From: DAOQAU01 sp035354275
Lineage (GTDB): Bacteria > Cyanobacteriota > Vampirovibrionia > Gastranaerophilales > Gastranaerophilaceae
Assembly: GCA_035354275.1 (NCBI GenBank)
Contig: DAOQAU010000028.1
Span: 1-21,277 of the forward strand
DNA: 21,277 bases
Reading direction: 5' to 3'
Below are positions 1 through 7,560 of this stretch, piece after piece. Made by a program: the position numbers and the translations under genes. The notes under the pieces are model-generated. The model did not search any database, was not told the DNA's origin, and saw only the letters and a list, made by a program, of their open reading frames with translations. Numbering within the stretch: position 1 is the first letter of the stretch; each line of letters opens with the position of its first letter.

Positions 1-1565
1 AGCCGCTTTTGTCCGAGCAGTGGTTTGTAAGAATGGAACCTCTTGCCAAAGACGCTATTGCAGCAGTGAAAGACGGAAGAATAAAATTTGTACCCGAACG
101 CTGGGAAAAGAATTATCTGGGTTGGATGGAAAACATCCGTGACTGGTGTATTTCGCGCCAACTTTGGTGGGGACATCAAATTCCCGCTTACTATCACAAC
201 GTAACGGGAGAAATGGTCGTTGCAAAAGAAAATCCTGATCCCAAAAATTACACTCAGGACTCAGATGTGCTTGACACCTGGTTTTCATCAGGGCTCTGGC
301 CGTTTTCTACAATGGGATTTCCCAATACCGAAAGCGAAGATTTTAAAAAGTTTTACCCTACAAGCGTTTTGGTTACAGGCTTTGACATAATTTTCTTCTG
401 GGTAGCAAGAATGATTACCATGGGGCTGGAATTCACGGGCAAAGCTCCTTTTGCAGATGTTTATATACACGGGCTTATCAGAGACGAGCACGGGCAGAAA
501 ATGTCAAAATCAAAAGGAAATACCATTGACCCTGTCGTGATAATAGAAAAATACGGCTGCGACGCGCTCAGATTCACGCTGACCTCGCTTTGTACATACG
601 GCGGACAGGATATTAAGGTCAGCGATGAAAGATTTGAATACGGCAGAAATTTTGCAAACAAAATTTGGAACGCTTCAAGATTTGTATTGATGAACCTTGA
701 AGGTATCGATGACAAAGAAATCGACTTTGATAATTTGACCATTGCGGACAAGTGGATTTTAGATAAACTTAATTCGGTTTCAAAAGAGGTTAACGAGAAT
801 ATCAAAAATTACAGAATCGGCGAAGTTGCCCATATTTTATATGACTTTTTCTGGAATTCATATTGTGATTGGTATGTCGAAATCGCAAAGATACAACTTT
901 CGGATAAAAAATTAAAAAATAACACTCAAAGAATTTTAAGGTATGTGCTTGATATGTCTTTAAGGTTGCTTCATCCTATAATGCCGCACATAACTGAAAA
1001 AGTTTATTCACTTATACCGAATAAAGGATTTAAGGCAATTATGCTTGCAGATTTCCCTGCATATAATAAATTTTTGAAATTTCCGCAAGAGTCAACAGAA
1101 ATGGAGCTTGTCTTTGAAACAATCAAGGCAATCAGGAACGTAAGACAAAGTTTTAATATTGCACCTTCCGTTAAAGTTAATATCGAAATTCGCCCCGAAA
1201 AAAATGAAAAACCGATTTTTGAAACTGTTTTATCTTACATAAAAAGACTTGCAAGAGTTGAGGAAATTAAATTCGGGGAAGAAAAACAACCTTTGCCAAA
1301 GAAATCTGCTACAGCGGTTGTCAGAGCTTCGAAAATAGTTATTCCGCTCGAAGAGTTAATTGATATTGATGCGGAGATTTCACGTCAACAAAAAAAATTG
1401 GATAAATTGCTTGCCGAAAAAAAATCACTTGAAGGACGTTTAAATAACAAAAATTTTGTTGACAACGCACCAAAAGAAGTTGTTGAAGAAACAAAAACAA
1501 AAGTTGCTGAAATATCACTTCAGCAGGAAATTATTGAAAAATTAATTACATCCTTAAAAGACTAA
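1..1565 (+). CDS. valS: Valyl-tRNA synthetase, C-terminal part (5' end outside window)
   Basis: Class I aminoacyl-tRNA synthetase that charges tRNA-Val with valine in the cytoplasm. The reading frame is open from the first bases; the TTG at 9 is an internal leucine codon inside the family motif PLLSEQWF, so the gene begins upstream. Visible hallmarks are the class I catalytic signature KMSKS (498-512) followed by KGNTIDP, and the editing/catalytic-core stretches DVLDTWFSSGLWPFS and ITMGLEF. An anticodon-binding helical domain follows. The last ~70 residues are Lys/Glu-rich with EISRQQKKLDKLLAEK and NKNFVDNAP, the tRNA-binding coiled coil that separates ValRS from IleRS and LeuRS. About 520 residues are present of the usual ~880-950. 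The TAA stop overlaps the stop of the convergent HicA-like gene by 4 nt. Confidence 0.96.
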   Translation, partial: PLLSEQWFVRMEPLAKDAIAAVKDGRIKFVPERWEKNYLGWMENIRDWCISRQLWWGHQIPAYYHNVTGEMVVAKENPDPKNYTQDSDVLDTWFSSGLWPFSTMGFPNTESEDFKKFYPTSVLVTGFDIIFFWVARMITMGLEFTGKAPFADVYIHGLIRDEHGQKMSKSKGNTIDPVVIIEKYGCDALRFTLTSLCTYGGQDIKVSDERFEYGRNFANKIWNASRFVLMNLEGIDDKEIDFDNLTIADKWILDKLNSVSKEVNENIKNYRIGEVAHILYDFFWNSYCDWYVEIAKIQLSDKKLKNNTQRILRYVLDMSLRLLHPIMPHITEKVYSLIPNKGFKAIMLADFPAYNKFLKFPQESTEMELVFETIKAIRNVRQSFNIAPSVKVNIEIRPEKNEKPIFETVLSYIKRLARVEEIKFGEEKQPLPKKSATAVVRASKIVIPLEELIDIDAEISRQQKKLDKLLAEKKSLEGRLNNKNFVDNAPKEVVEETKTKVAEISLQQEIIEKLITSLKD

Positions 1566-1894
1566 TCATTTTTATAATAAACCACAACCATGTCTTTTAA
1601 TTTTTTTACATCTATAGGATTAATTTTTTTCTCTCCGTGATGAGGTATTAAGAGTGGAAAAGATAAGTCAGTACCGGACAATGTCACAACCGCATGAGAG
1701 CCGCCTTTTTTGGTGATTTCAAATCCCATTTTTTCATATAATGCGACAGCTTCATCAAAAGTTACAGGAAATTTTCTAAGTTCGGGGTTTGTAGCCTTAA
1801 GAAGCTTTTGCGCGAGTTTTTCCGCAGTACCTTTAAAAGAAGGTGCTTTATATCGGTTGTCGTTTGAATAAATTGAAAAATTTGTATTTATCAT
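1562..1894 (-). CDS. HicA-like small protein with N-terminal SFKG extension
   Basis: A 110-residue protein. Residues ~42-105 resemble the HicA mRNA-interferase/dsRBD-like fold: a helix ending in EKMGFEITKKGGSHAVV keeps the family's G-S-H catalytic histidine, then LLIPHHGEKKINP matches the usual P-x-H-G-x-x-I segment, followed by a closing helix (VKKLKDMV). Canonical HicA is ~60 residues; here a ~40-residue extension carries A-P-S-F-K-G at residues 17-22, shared in type with four other proteins in the window. No hicB-like antitoxin lies on either side, so a classical toxin-antitoxin role is doubtful; an RNA-binding role is possible. The ATG at 1894 has a weak AAGG 9 nt upstream. It converges on valS with a 4-nt overlap of the two stop codons. 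Family call is moderate; function unknown. Confidence 0.7.
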   Translation of the reverse strand: MINTNFSIYSNDNRYKAPSFKGTAEKLAQKLLKATNPELRKFPVTFDEAVALYEKMGFEITKKGGSHAVVTLSGTDLSFPLLIPHHGEKKINPIDVKKLKDMVVVYYKND

Positions 1895-1987
1895 TTATCT
1901 GCCTTTTCTTTTTTAAAAAGGGTGAAAAGTTAAAATTGACAGACAAGGCATAGAAAAATACAAAAATTTACAATTATTAATGCGGAA

Positions 1988-2110
1988 TTCGTTCGTCTGC
2001 TCGCTTGAACTGCGCTCGCAATAAACGGCAACGCTCACAACAAAATCGAAAAGTGTGATTTTCGATTATTGTTGTTCGACTCTCACTTCGTTCGTGCCTC
2101 TGCTCGCTTG
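1988..2110. repeat. Direct repeat pair flanking an inverted repeat
   Basis: Two copies of TTCGTTCGT...CTGCTCGCTTG (1988-2007; 2087-2110) enclose an imperfect hairpin. The hairpin's left arm is ACAACAAAATCGAAAA (2037-2052), its loop GTGTGA, and its right arm TTTTCGATTATTGTTGT (2059-2075), with one bulged base. The composition contrasts with the AT-rich neighbourhood. It could be a decayed repeat element or an extragenic repeat family member; only one unit is present in the window. Confidence 0.45.
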
Positions 2111-2203
2111 TGTCACTATTGTAAAATCATGCTAAAGAATGGACTATTTATGCATTCCGTGACGCCATTTTCTACGGCTCGTTCCTCGCCTTGAAAAGAA
2201 GGC

Positions 2204-2233
2204 AAAAAAAAGACCTTGAAATTGTTCAAGGCC
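2204..2233 (-). terminator. Rho-independent terminator downstream of the small acidic gene
   Basis: Read on the minus strand, GGCCTTGAA-caat-TTCAAGGTC forms a stem of seven perfect pairs plus one mismatch and a closing pair, followed directly by an eight-T run. It lies ~105 nt beyond the stop codon of the minus-strand gene at 2338-2610 and would end that transcript before the HicA-like gene. Confidence 0.65.
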
Positions 2234-2337
2234 TGTCCGTTTAAATAAGAAGAGAGAGCTTTATACTATAATAAAGTCCCCTCAATTTTAAAAATTTCCA
2301 TTTTTGTTCAAATTTTAAACAAAATTGAAATATTTTG

Positions 2338-2610
2338 TTACAATTTAAATGTTTTTTTGAACCACTCTTTTACCGCAAAGATAATATCGGCAACAAGTTT
2401 AGCAAAAGAAAATGGCTCATCCGGAAGATTAATATCACCTTCTTTTTTGAAAGAATCACTTTCTTCTTTAGCAAAGATGCTTTCCTGTTTCTTTTTTTCT
2501 CCTTCACCTTGCTCGAAATACCCTAAATTACCGGCACCGCCGTCATTTTGCATGTTTGCAGCTTCCCTTATTACCGGCTTGTTACTTGGAGGATTAATGT
2601 TAAAGCCCAT
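2338..2610 (-). CDS. Small acidic hypothetical protein with amphipathic C-terminus
   Basis: A 90-residue protein I do not recognise. It starts MGFNINPPSNKPV, has a Gly/Asn-rich then Glu/Lys-rich hydrophilic middle, and ends in a hydrophobic/amphipathic helix (FSFAKLVADIIFAVKEWFKKTFKL region) that may lie on a membrane. There is no signal peptide. The strand choice rests on a Shine-Dalgarno GAGG about 8 nt before the ATG, a TATAAT further upstream at 2641-2646, and a terminator downstream. The overlapping 94-residue plus-strand frame lacks these signals. It is probably monocistronic. Confidence 0.6.
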   Translation of the reverse strand: MGFNINPPSNKPVIREAANMQNDGGAGNLGYFEQGEGEKKKQESIFAKEESDSFKKEGDINLPDEPFSFAKLVADIIFAVKEWFKKTFKL

Positions 2611-2640
2611 AACTATACCTCATTTTAAAAAACCAGTTTA

Positions 2641-2646
2641 ATTATA
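2641..2646 (-). promoter_or_regulatory. -10 box for the 90-residue protein gene
   Basis: A perfect TATAAT on the minus strand, about 30 nt upstream of the ATG at 2610. TTACAA 17 bp further up is a weak -35 (3 of 6). Confidence 0.4.
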
Positions 2647-2829
2647 ATGTATGTATTGTAAATTTGTAATCCTTTTTTTGTATTATATTAAAAAATGTTA
2701 ATTTAACAAAAATCACTGAATTTACAATGTTTTTAAACGAATAGTGCATAGATACTGCTTATTAGTCATATGTACTATTGGTTTGTAAATTTTTATGAAA
2801 AACTAACAAAAAAAGTCTTGTCTGCGGTT

Positions 2830-2835
2830 TATAAT
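2830..2835 (+). promoter_or_regulatory. -10 box exactly 6 nt before the HNH gene ATG (leaderless candidate)
   Basis: A perfect TATAAT with six bases (2836-2841) before the ATG at 2842, which places the expected transcription start on the start codon. No Shine-Dalgarno is present and no good -35 is visible. The same spacing occurs at 14243 and 18073. Confidence 0.5.
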
Positions 2836-2841
2836 AACGTT

Positions 2842-3876
2842 ATGCGTGTTAATTTTCAAGGAGTTTACAGCACCTTCACACCCGTTGCGGGTGGAATTTC
2901 GCGTGATAAGTTTTATACAATCCCCCAAAATAGGCTTTCTTCGGATGTTTTTGTCCCGAGTAGCAGTACGATTTCTTTTGGCAGGCTCACGACAAAATTC
3001 CCCTTCGCTTTGTTAAAAGATATTCCATGCCCTTATTGCGGCATTAAAATGGTTACAGAAGCTGATTTTGAAAAATATTTAACAAAAGAAACTCTCTCCG
3101 GAACAGGCAGAATGGCGGTTAAAGCTATCACCAGATTTGAAGATAGCATGCAGGAGCCCGAAAAAAGAATATTTCAAAAGCTTCAAGAATTAAGCAAAAA
3201 AAATCCTCTAAGCAATTTGCAGGACCTTTTAATGAGCGTTATGCCTGAAAGCCTAAAAAGACTACAAACTACACAGCTTAATATTTTAAATAAACTGGCG
3301 CAATTAAGCCCAAGCTTGCCTAAAGAATATAGTAATGAATTAAATATGATTGTTAAAAGACACAGAGAAATAATTAACTCGCCAGATAATAATATAAGAT
3401 TTAAAAGAAAAAATTTATTAAACAGCATCTACAATTTGCAATTAAGCCTGCCTGATAAAAAAATGGCAAGGGAGTTGGAAAATATAGCTTACAGCATGCC
3501 CAATTCTATGAATCACTATGATTCTTTTGTTGTTAAATACTCCGAAAGAACCCCATTTGAAATAGGACAAAGGCTGGTTCGCCCGTCTATGGGTACTTTT
3601 GAACATGTCCACCCGCACTCTCACGGCGGAACAGCTGATTTAAGCAATGGACTCTGTGTTTGCGGAAAATGCAACCACACAAGAGGAAATCTGCCTTTTT
3701 CAGACCTTGTTGATTCTCATCCTGAAATTAAAACAAATATCAAACAGCACTTACAACTCATAGGCAAAATCATAAAAAAACGAGATATGGCAAGCCTTAA
3801 AGACTACGTAAAAAACATTGCTGAAACTATAAAAAATGAGTCTGAAGGTAAAATAGATTTAACTAAAATAATTTAA
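2842..3876 (+). CDS. HNH-type endonuclease-like protein with long helical insertion
   Basis: A 344-residue protein from the chosen start. A first zinc knuckle CPYCG (residues 63-67) and a second, CGKC (274-277), bracket a ~190-residue Leu/Lys-rich helical insertion. The HNH core follows that insertion: EHVHPHSHGG (254-263), an Asn in DLSNG, and CNHTRGN. This is the E-H-x-x-P...N...C-N-x-x-R pattern of HNH nucleases. No transmembrane segment or signal peptide is seen. An upstream in-frame ATG at 2770 would add 24 residues, but the ATG at 2842 has TATAAT six bases before it and yields an N-terminus MRVNFQG that matches the window's recurrent F-x-G motif, so it is preferred. It converges on the SBP gene with 19 nt between stops. 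Substrate and role unknown. Confidence 0.75.
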   Translation: MRVNFQGVYSTFTPVAGGISRDKFYTIPQNRLSSDVFVPSSSTISFGRLTTKFPFALLKDIPCPYCGIKMVTEADFEKYLTKETLSGTGRMAVKAITRFEDSMQEPEKRIFQKLQELSKKNPLSNLQDLLMSVMPESLKRLQTTQLNILNKLAQLSPSLPKEYSNELNMIVKRHREIINSPDNNIRFKRKNLLNSIYNLQLSLPDKKMARELENIAYSMPNSMNHYDSFVVKYSERTPFEIGQRLVRPSMGTFEHVHPHSHGGTADLSNGLCVCGKCNHTRGNLPFSDLVDSHPEIKTNIKQHLQLIGKIIKKRDMASLKDYVKNIAETIKNESEGKIDLTKII

Positions 3877-3895
3877 AATTAAAGGAATATTTTTA

Positions 3896-5071
3896 TTATT
3901 TTATTTGATTAAAAAGATATTCTGTTTTTTCTTTTAAATCATCTTGAATTTCACTATATTTTATAGAAACAGGAGTTTTTTTGGAAGTTTTTATAACTTC
4001 TACAAAAGTTTTATTATAGGGCGAATTTTTGTCTTGCAAAAATTCGCCATGCGCTACATCAATTCTTGCAGGAACAATTAATCCGCTTTGAGTCATTTTT
4101 TCAATACTTTTTTTTGATGATAAATATTCTATTAATCTGAGAGCTTCTTGCTTATGTTTTGATGATTTGGAAATTGCCCAGCCCGAAGCATCCATCGGAA
4201 CAATGCTCCCTTTGTCGCCTTTTGGAAAATTTATCACGCCCCAATTAAATTTTGCTTCTTGTCTGTATTTAGGCACAAGCCAGCGGCCCGAAAGGTGCAT
4301 TGCAAGTTTGCCTTGCAAAAAAAGCTGTGCCATTGTAGCACTTGCGCTTTCAGATTTTCTAGGAGCGACGTTGTATTTATTTCTTAAATCAGCATAAAAG
4401 TGAAGCCCTTTTTGGCTTTGGGGAGTGTCAATTATCAAATGTTTCAAATTATCGGATAAAACCCCTCCGCCTTCGCTCATCAAATAAGGAAGATAAAAAA
4501 ACAAATCTTCTTCAAAGCTTACGCCCCAAATGTCTGTTTTGCCGTCATTGTTTGTGTCTTTTGTCGTTTTTTTCGCTAGGATAAGAAAATCATTAAAAGA
4601 CCAGTACTTGCTTGGATACGGCACATTATATCTGTCAAAAATATTTTTATTTATATAGAAAAACAGATTGGATACATCTCGAGGTATTGCATATAATTTA
4701 TTATTATATGAAAGAACATCAAGAGCTTTTTTGTAAAATAGATTTTCGTCAATTTTTCCGTTAAGGGTATCAAGTAAATTTGCATCGGCATAAATCGGCA
4801 GATACAAATTATTTATAAAAATTACATCGGGTGCTAAATTTGAGGCAAAAAGCAGGTGAAGTTTCTGGAAATAATTTTGCGGAATGTGCATGAATTCAAC
4901 TTTTATATCGGGGTTTTCTTTTTCAAAGGCTGCTAAAATCGGTTTAATAATGGCGATTTCAGACTGTGAACCCCAAGAGCTGAATTTTATGACAGTCTTT
5001 TGAGGCTGTTTTGTGCAGCCGCTTATTAAAAATATCGAAAAAAATAAAATTAAAAAATATTTAAACTTCAT
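3896..5071 (-). CDS. Extracellular solute-binding lipoprotein, family 1 (sugar ABC type)
   Basis: A 391-residue periplasmic/surface substrate-binding protein of the maltose/multiple-sugar type. A lipoprotein signal peptide ends in the lipobox L-I-S-G-C with Cys19. Features of the family are the early KFSSWGSQSE, PDIKVEF, APDVIFINN, the loop DTNNDGKTDIWG (172-183, a Ca-binding-like D-x-N-x-D-G), GWAISKSSKHKQEALRLIEYL and a helical C-terminus. Length is typical. Its ATG overlaps the stop of the upstream envelope gene by one base (TAATG) and it has no Shine-Dalgarno of its own, so translation is probably coupled. No permease or ATPase gene is adjacent, so it must share a transporter encoded elsewhere or work as a binding or sensing lipoprotein. 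The ligand cannot be told from sequence. Confidence 0.88.
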   Translation of the reverse strand: MKFKYFLILFFSIFLISGCTKQPQKTVIKFSSWGSQSEIAIIKPILAAFEKENPDIKVEFMHIPQNYFQKLHLLFASNLAPDVIFINNLYLPIYADANLLDTLNGKIDENLFYKKALDVLSYNNKLYAIPRDVSNLFFYINKNIFDRYNVPYPSKYWSFNDFLILAKKTTKDTNNDGKTDIWGVSFEEDLFFYLPYLMSEGGGVLSDNLKHLIIDTPQSQKGLHFYADLRNKYNVAPRKSESASATMAQLFLQGKLAMHLSGRWLVPKYRQEAKFNWGVINFPKGDKGSIVPMDASGWAISKSSKHKQEALRLIEYLSSKKSIEKMTQSGLIVPARIDVAHGEFLQDKNSPYNKTFVEVIKTSKKTPVSIKYSEIQDDLKEKTEYLFNQIK

Positions 5072-7491
5072 TACAGTTCAATTACCAATTCCATGTTATA
5101 AGGGCTTACTTCTATTATAGCCTTGAAGCTTCCTGCTTTTACCATGTAATCTTCTTTGTCTGCTTTTCTTTCGCTTAATCTGACCTGCAGCGGCGATTTA
5201 ATTGTTTCGTCAAATCTTTTCAGTACAAATATTTCATCATTAATATAGCCGATAAGTGCTGTTGTTCCTTCAAAATCAACAAGATGAAATCCTTTTTCGC
5301 AGTCAACGGCAAATTCAGAGCGGCTTTTAAGCCCCAGGCTATTTAACAATATTTCATTTTCTTTTCTTTCAATTTCTTCTTCATCGACTGTTTCTTCTTC
5401 GACAAGGGGCTCTTCTTCAGCTTCAAAAAGGTCTTCTATTAACTCTTCTTCTTTTTTAACAGTCTTTGGTTCTTCTTCAACTTCAAATTCATCCAAAGAT
5501 ATTGTTGAAGGTATTTCTTCAATTGTCGCTTTTTCAAGAGCCGATAAATCTTCAACTTCTTGTATTTGTTCAGCCTGCTCAATTTTTTCGGCTTCTTCAG
5601 TAAGTTCCTCCAAAGAAGCAAGGGGTTCAAATGTTGTGGACTCTTCATCTTGCTGCTGAATTGAAGGCAGTGTTTCTTCAAAAGATAATGTTTCCAAATC
5701 AACTTCCTCAAATGCGGCTTCTTGAACTTGTGGTTCAATTATTTCTTCAATTTCTTGAACTTCTTCTTTTCCCTCTAAGAAATCTTCTAAATCAGTAGTT
5801 TCATGGACTTCTTCTTGTTTTTCCTCAATAATTTCTTCCTGTTCTACTGGGTTTTCAACAGATGTTTCTTCGACTTCAATTAGTGTTTCCTGTTCAGGTT
5901 TTACATCTGTTTCTGTTTCTGTTTCTGTTTCNNNNNNNNNNNNNNNNNNNNNNNNNNNNNNNNNNNNNNNNNNNNNNNNNNNNNNNNNNNNNNNNNNNNN
6001 NNNNNNNNNNNNNNNNNNNNNNNNNNNNNNNTCTGTTTCTGTTTCTGTTTCTGTTTCCGACTCAAGCTCGGATTCGGGCTCGGGAGCAACCGCTCCTTCC
6101 ATTTGTTCAATCTCATCAATAGGTTCAATATTTTCTAATGGAATAATATCTTCAAGCGGCAAAATTTCTTCAAAAGATTCTTCTGCAGGCGAACTTGTCT
6201 CAGGAACGGTTTCAATAACAGGCTCCCGTTCTGTGTTTTCTTCAACATCTTCTGCTTGTTTTTGATGTTCTTTTGTTAAAATATCATTTGCGGTATCCTG
6301 ATTAAAAAGAGTGTCAATTTCTTCTTTTTTATCGGTTATTATTTCTTCTTGCGGAAAAATTATTTCTTCTGTTTCGGGAAGTTCATCTTCGGTTAAACCT
6401 TCTTCAATAACTTCTTCTTCAACAACTTCTTCTTGTAACTGTTGAATATTTGGCATGCCTTCAGAAGTTTCCTGCACTTGTGTTTTTTCTTCTTTTATTT
6501 CAGCAACAGGCTTTTTGCCTTTTTTCATGAAAATTAAAAGCAAAATTAAAGGGATTAAAAGTGCTCCGCCTGCAAACATTGTCAGGTTTGCTTTTATAAT
6601 ATTCATAACTTTTTGAAAAGGAGTTTCAGGCAGGGGCATTTCTACCTTTTGAGGCATTGCCGGAATCGGTTGAGCCGCAGGCAAAGCCTGTTCTGCAGTT
6701 GGTGTTGTTGCAGGAGCTGTCTGAGGTTGTGGCGCAGGTGCTGTGGTAGTCACAGGTGCAGGTGTTGTTGCAGGTATGTTTTTAGCGGGCTGAACAACAG
6801 GTTTTTGTTCAACAGATTTTTGAACGGGAGGTTTATTTACAGGTTTTTGTACCGCAGGAGCTGCTACTTTTGGTTTAGGTTTAGCTACAGGAATTGCCTG
6901 TTTTTTAATAACGGGTTTTGCGGTTTTTGCGGGTTGCACCGTGCTTTTTTTAGCCGGTGTGGTTGCTTTTTTTACCGGTTCTGCTTTTTTAGCAGCAGAT
7001 ACGGCCGATTTTTGTGCAACAGATTTTTTGCCTGCCTGCGCTATAAGTTCTTTATAATCAGATTCACTAACTTTATAATCAGAAGTACTTAAAACCTGAT
7101 TTTGAGCAACTATTTCAATCGGTTTTGTGGTTGAAATTATTATCTTTGTATAACCCTTTGAAGCTTCTTGGCTAAGTTGCTGGGTTTTAACTTCTATGTT
7201 TTGTATCACATCTGAAGTCGCGCTCAAGGAGGGTTTAGAAGTTATTGAACTTACAGTTTCGGGCAAAAGAATCACATACTGAAAGTCACTTTTTTTATTA
7301 ACCGTCAGTGCTTCTTTATAAGGGTTTTTTGTGTATAAGGTCACTTTAACACCCGCCGGCGAAGTTTTGTTCAAGTCAACTTTAAGAAGATTATTGTCAA
7401 ACAAATCACCGCCAAAAGCTGCAAATTGCGAAAGCAACAGGGCAACTCCAACCGACAAACCGTATTTGCTTTTGTTAAAATCTTTTTTCAA
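5071..7491 (-). CDS. AMIN-like/TM/Glu-rich envelope protein (interrupted by assembly gap)
   Basis: About 806 residues with the 100-N gap counted. The order is: a signal peptide (1-~28); a beta-rich AMIN-like domain (~30-130: NLLKVDLNKTSPAGVKVTLY, YVILLPE, GYTKIIISTTKPIEIVAQ); a long Ala/Pro/Lys/Gln-rich linker (~150-290) suited to crossing a cell wall; one membrane helix (~303-322: MFAGGALLIPLILLLIFMKK); a very acidic Glu/Thr region with a (Glu-Thr)n tract; and a ~95-residue C-terminal beta-rich domain (GFHLVDFEGTTALIGYI...). The layout recalls FimV-like or other cell-wall-spanning scaffolds, but I cannot assign a family. The start is TTG with GAGGG 8 nt upstream. Residues ~487-520 are unknown. 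It is translationally coupled to the SBP lipoprotein downstream. Confidence 0.75.
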   Translation of the reverse strand: MKKDFNKSKYGLSVGVALLLSQFAAFGGDLFDNNLLKVDLNKTSPAGVKVTLYTKNPYKEALTVNKKSDFQYVILLPETVSSITSKPSLSATSDVIQNIEVKTQQLSQEASKGYTKIIISTTKPIEIVAQNQVLSTSDYKVSESDYKELIAQAGKKSVAQKSAVSAAKKAEPVKKATTPAKKSTVQPAKTAKPVIKKQAIPVAKPKPKVAAPAVQKPVNKPPVQKSVEQKPVVQPAKNIPATTPAPVTTTAPAPQPQTAPATTPTAEQALPAAQPIPAMPQKVEMPLPETPFQKVMNIIKANLTMFAGGALLIPLILLLIFMKKGKKPVAEIKEEKTQVQETSEGMPNIQQLQEEVVEEEVIEEGLTEDELPETEEIIFPQEEIITDKKEEIDTLFNQDTANDILTKEHQKQAEDVEENTEREPVIETVPETSSPAEESFEEILPLEDIIPLENIEPIDEIEQMEGAVAPEPESELESETETETETXXXXXXXXXXXXXXXXXXXXXXXXXXXXXXXXXXETETETETDVKPEQETLIEVEETSVENPVEQEEIIEEKQEEVHETTDLEDFLEGKEEVQEIEEIIEPQVQEAAFEEVDLETLSFEETLPSIQQQDEESTTFEPLASLEELTEEAEKIEQAEQIQEVEDLSALEKATIEEIPSTISLDEFEVEEEPKTVKKEEELIEDLFEAEEEPLVEEETVDEEEIERKENEILLNSLGLKSRSEFAVDCEKGFHLVDFEGTTALIGYINDEIFVLKRFDETIKSPLQVRLSERKADKEDYMVKAGSFKAIIEVSPYNMELVIEL
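5906..6057. repeat. Hexanucleotide tandem repeat (TCTGTT)n, coding (Glu-Thr)n
   Basis: Perfect six-base repeats flank the assembly gap on both sides (four-plus copies each). On the minus strand they encode alternating Glu-Thr in the acidic region of the envelope protein. The C residues recur every six bases on both sides and remain in phase across the 100 N. Copy-number change by whole units would alter linker length without shifting the frame. Confidence 0.85.
5932..6031. other. Assembly gap, exactly 100 N
   Basis: One hundred undetermined bases, a common placeholder size for a gap of unknown length. It lies wholly inside the (TCTGTT)n tract, so collapsed repeats are the likely cause. The true tract length is not known from this sequence. 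Confidence 0.95.
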
Positions 7492-7520
7492 TTAAAACCC
7501 TCAATATATCCCACAAAAAC

Positions 7521-7529
7521 ATTTTAACA
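7521..7529 (-). promoter_or_regulatory. Possible extended -10 for the envelope protein gene
   Basis: On the minus strand TG-T-TAAAAT lies about 30 nt upstream of the TTG start at 7491, giving a ~22-nt leader that contains the GAGGG ribosome site. No clear -35 is seen. Confidence 0.35.
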
Positions 7530-7560
7530 TCAAACATTTTAAATTAATTAAATTGTAAAT

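Larger units (their letters stand above)
1895..2337. other. Intergenic region, 443 bp, GC-rich repeat and terminator
   Basis: No convincing gene. The middle part (about 1980-2200) is richer in G, C and CpG than the surrounding DNA. It holds a near-direct repeat (1988-2007 and 2087-2110, TTCGTTCGT then CTGCTCGCTTG, differing by a 4-nt insert) flanking an inverted repeat (2037-2075). A minus-strand terminator lies at 2204-2233. A TTGACA (1936-1941) with a weak TACAAA 17 bp downstream points into the region on the plus strand, but no transcript is demonstrated. The 2240-2337 part is AT-rich with short palindromes only. Confidence 0.6.

Noticed and set aside
9..1565. TTG at position 9 as a true start of a 518-residue protein
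   Set aside because: The frame is open to the window edge and the residues before it match the ValRS family motif, so the gene is simply cut by the window.
2070..2110. tRNA-like GTTCGA segment
   Set aside because: No acceptor stem, anticodon arm or D-arm can be placed around it on either strand.
1562..2610. A HicA-HicB toxin-antitoxin module
   Set aside because: The next gene (90 residues, acidic, amphipathic tail) shows no HicB-like fold and is separated by a terminator.
2357..2641. 94-residue plus-strand reading frame opposite the small acidic gene
   Set aside because: No ribosome site or promoter; low-complexity Ser/Pro/Phe product. The minus-strand frame has GAGG, a -10 and a terminator.
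5906..6057. CRISPR array
   Set aside because: Uniform 6-bp tandem repeat without spacers, in coding sequence.
5862..6128. Leu-Phe and Lys-Gln repeat peptides read across the N gap in other frames
   Set aside because: Shadows of the (TCTGTT)n repeat; the Glu-Thr frame belongs to the long envelope gene.
6613..7092. 159-residue Cys/Arg/Phe-rich plus-strand frame
   Set aside because: Complement of the Ala/Pro/Lys-rich linker; composition unlike any protein in the window and no start signals.
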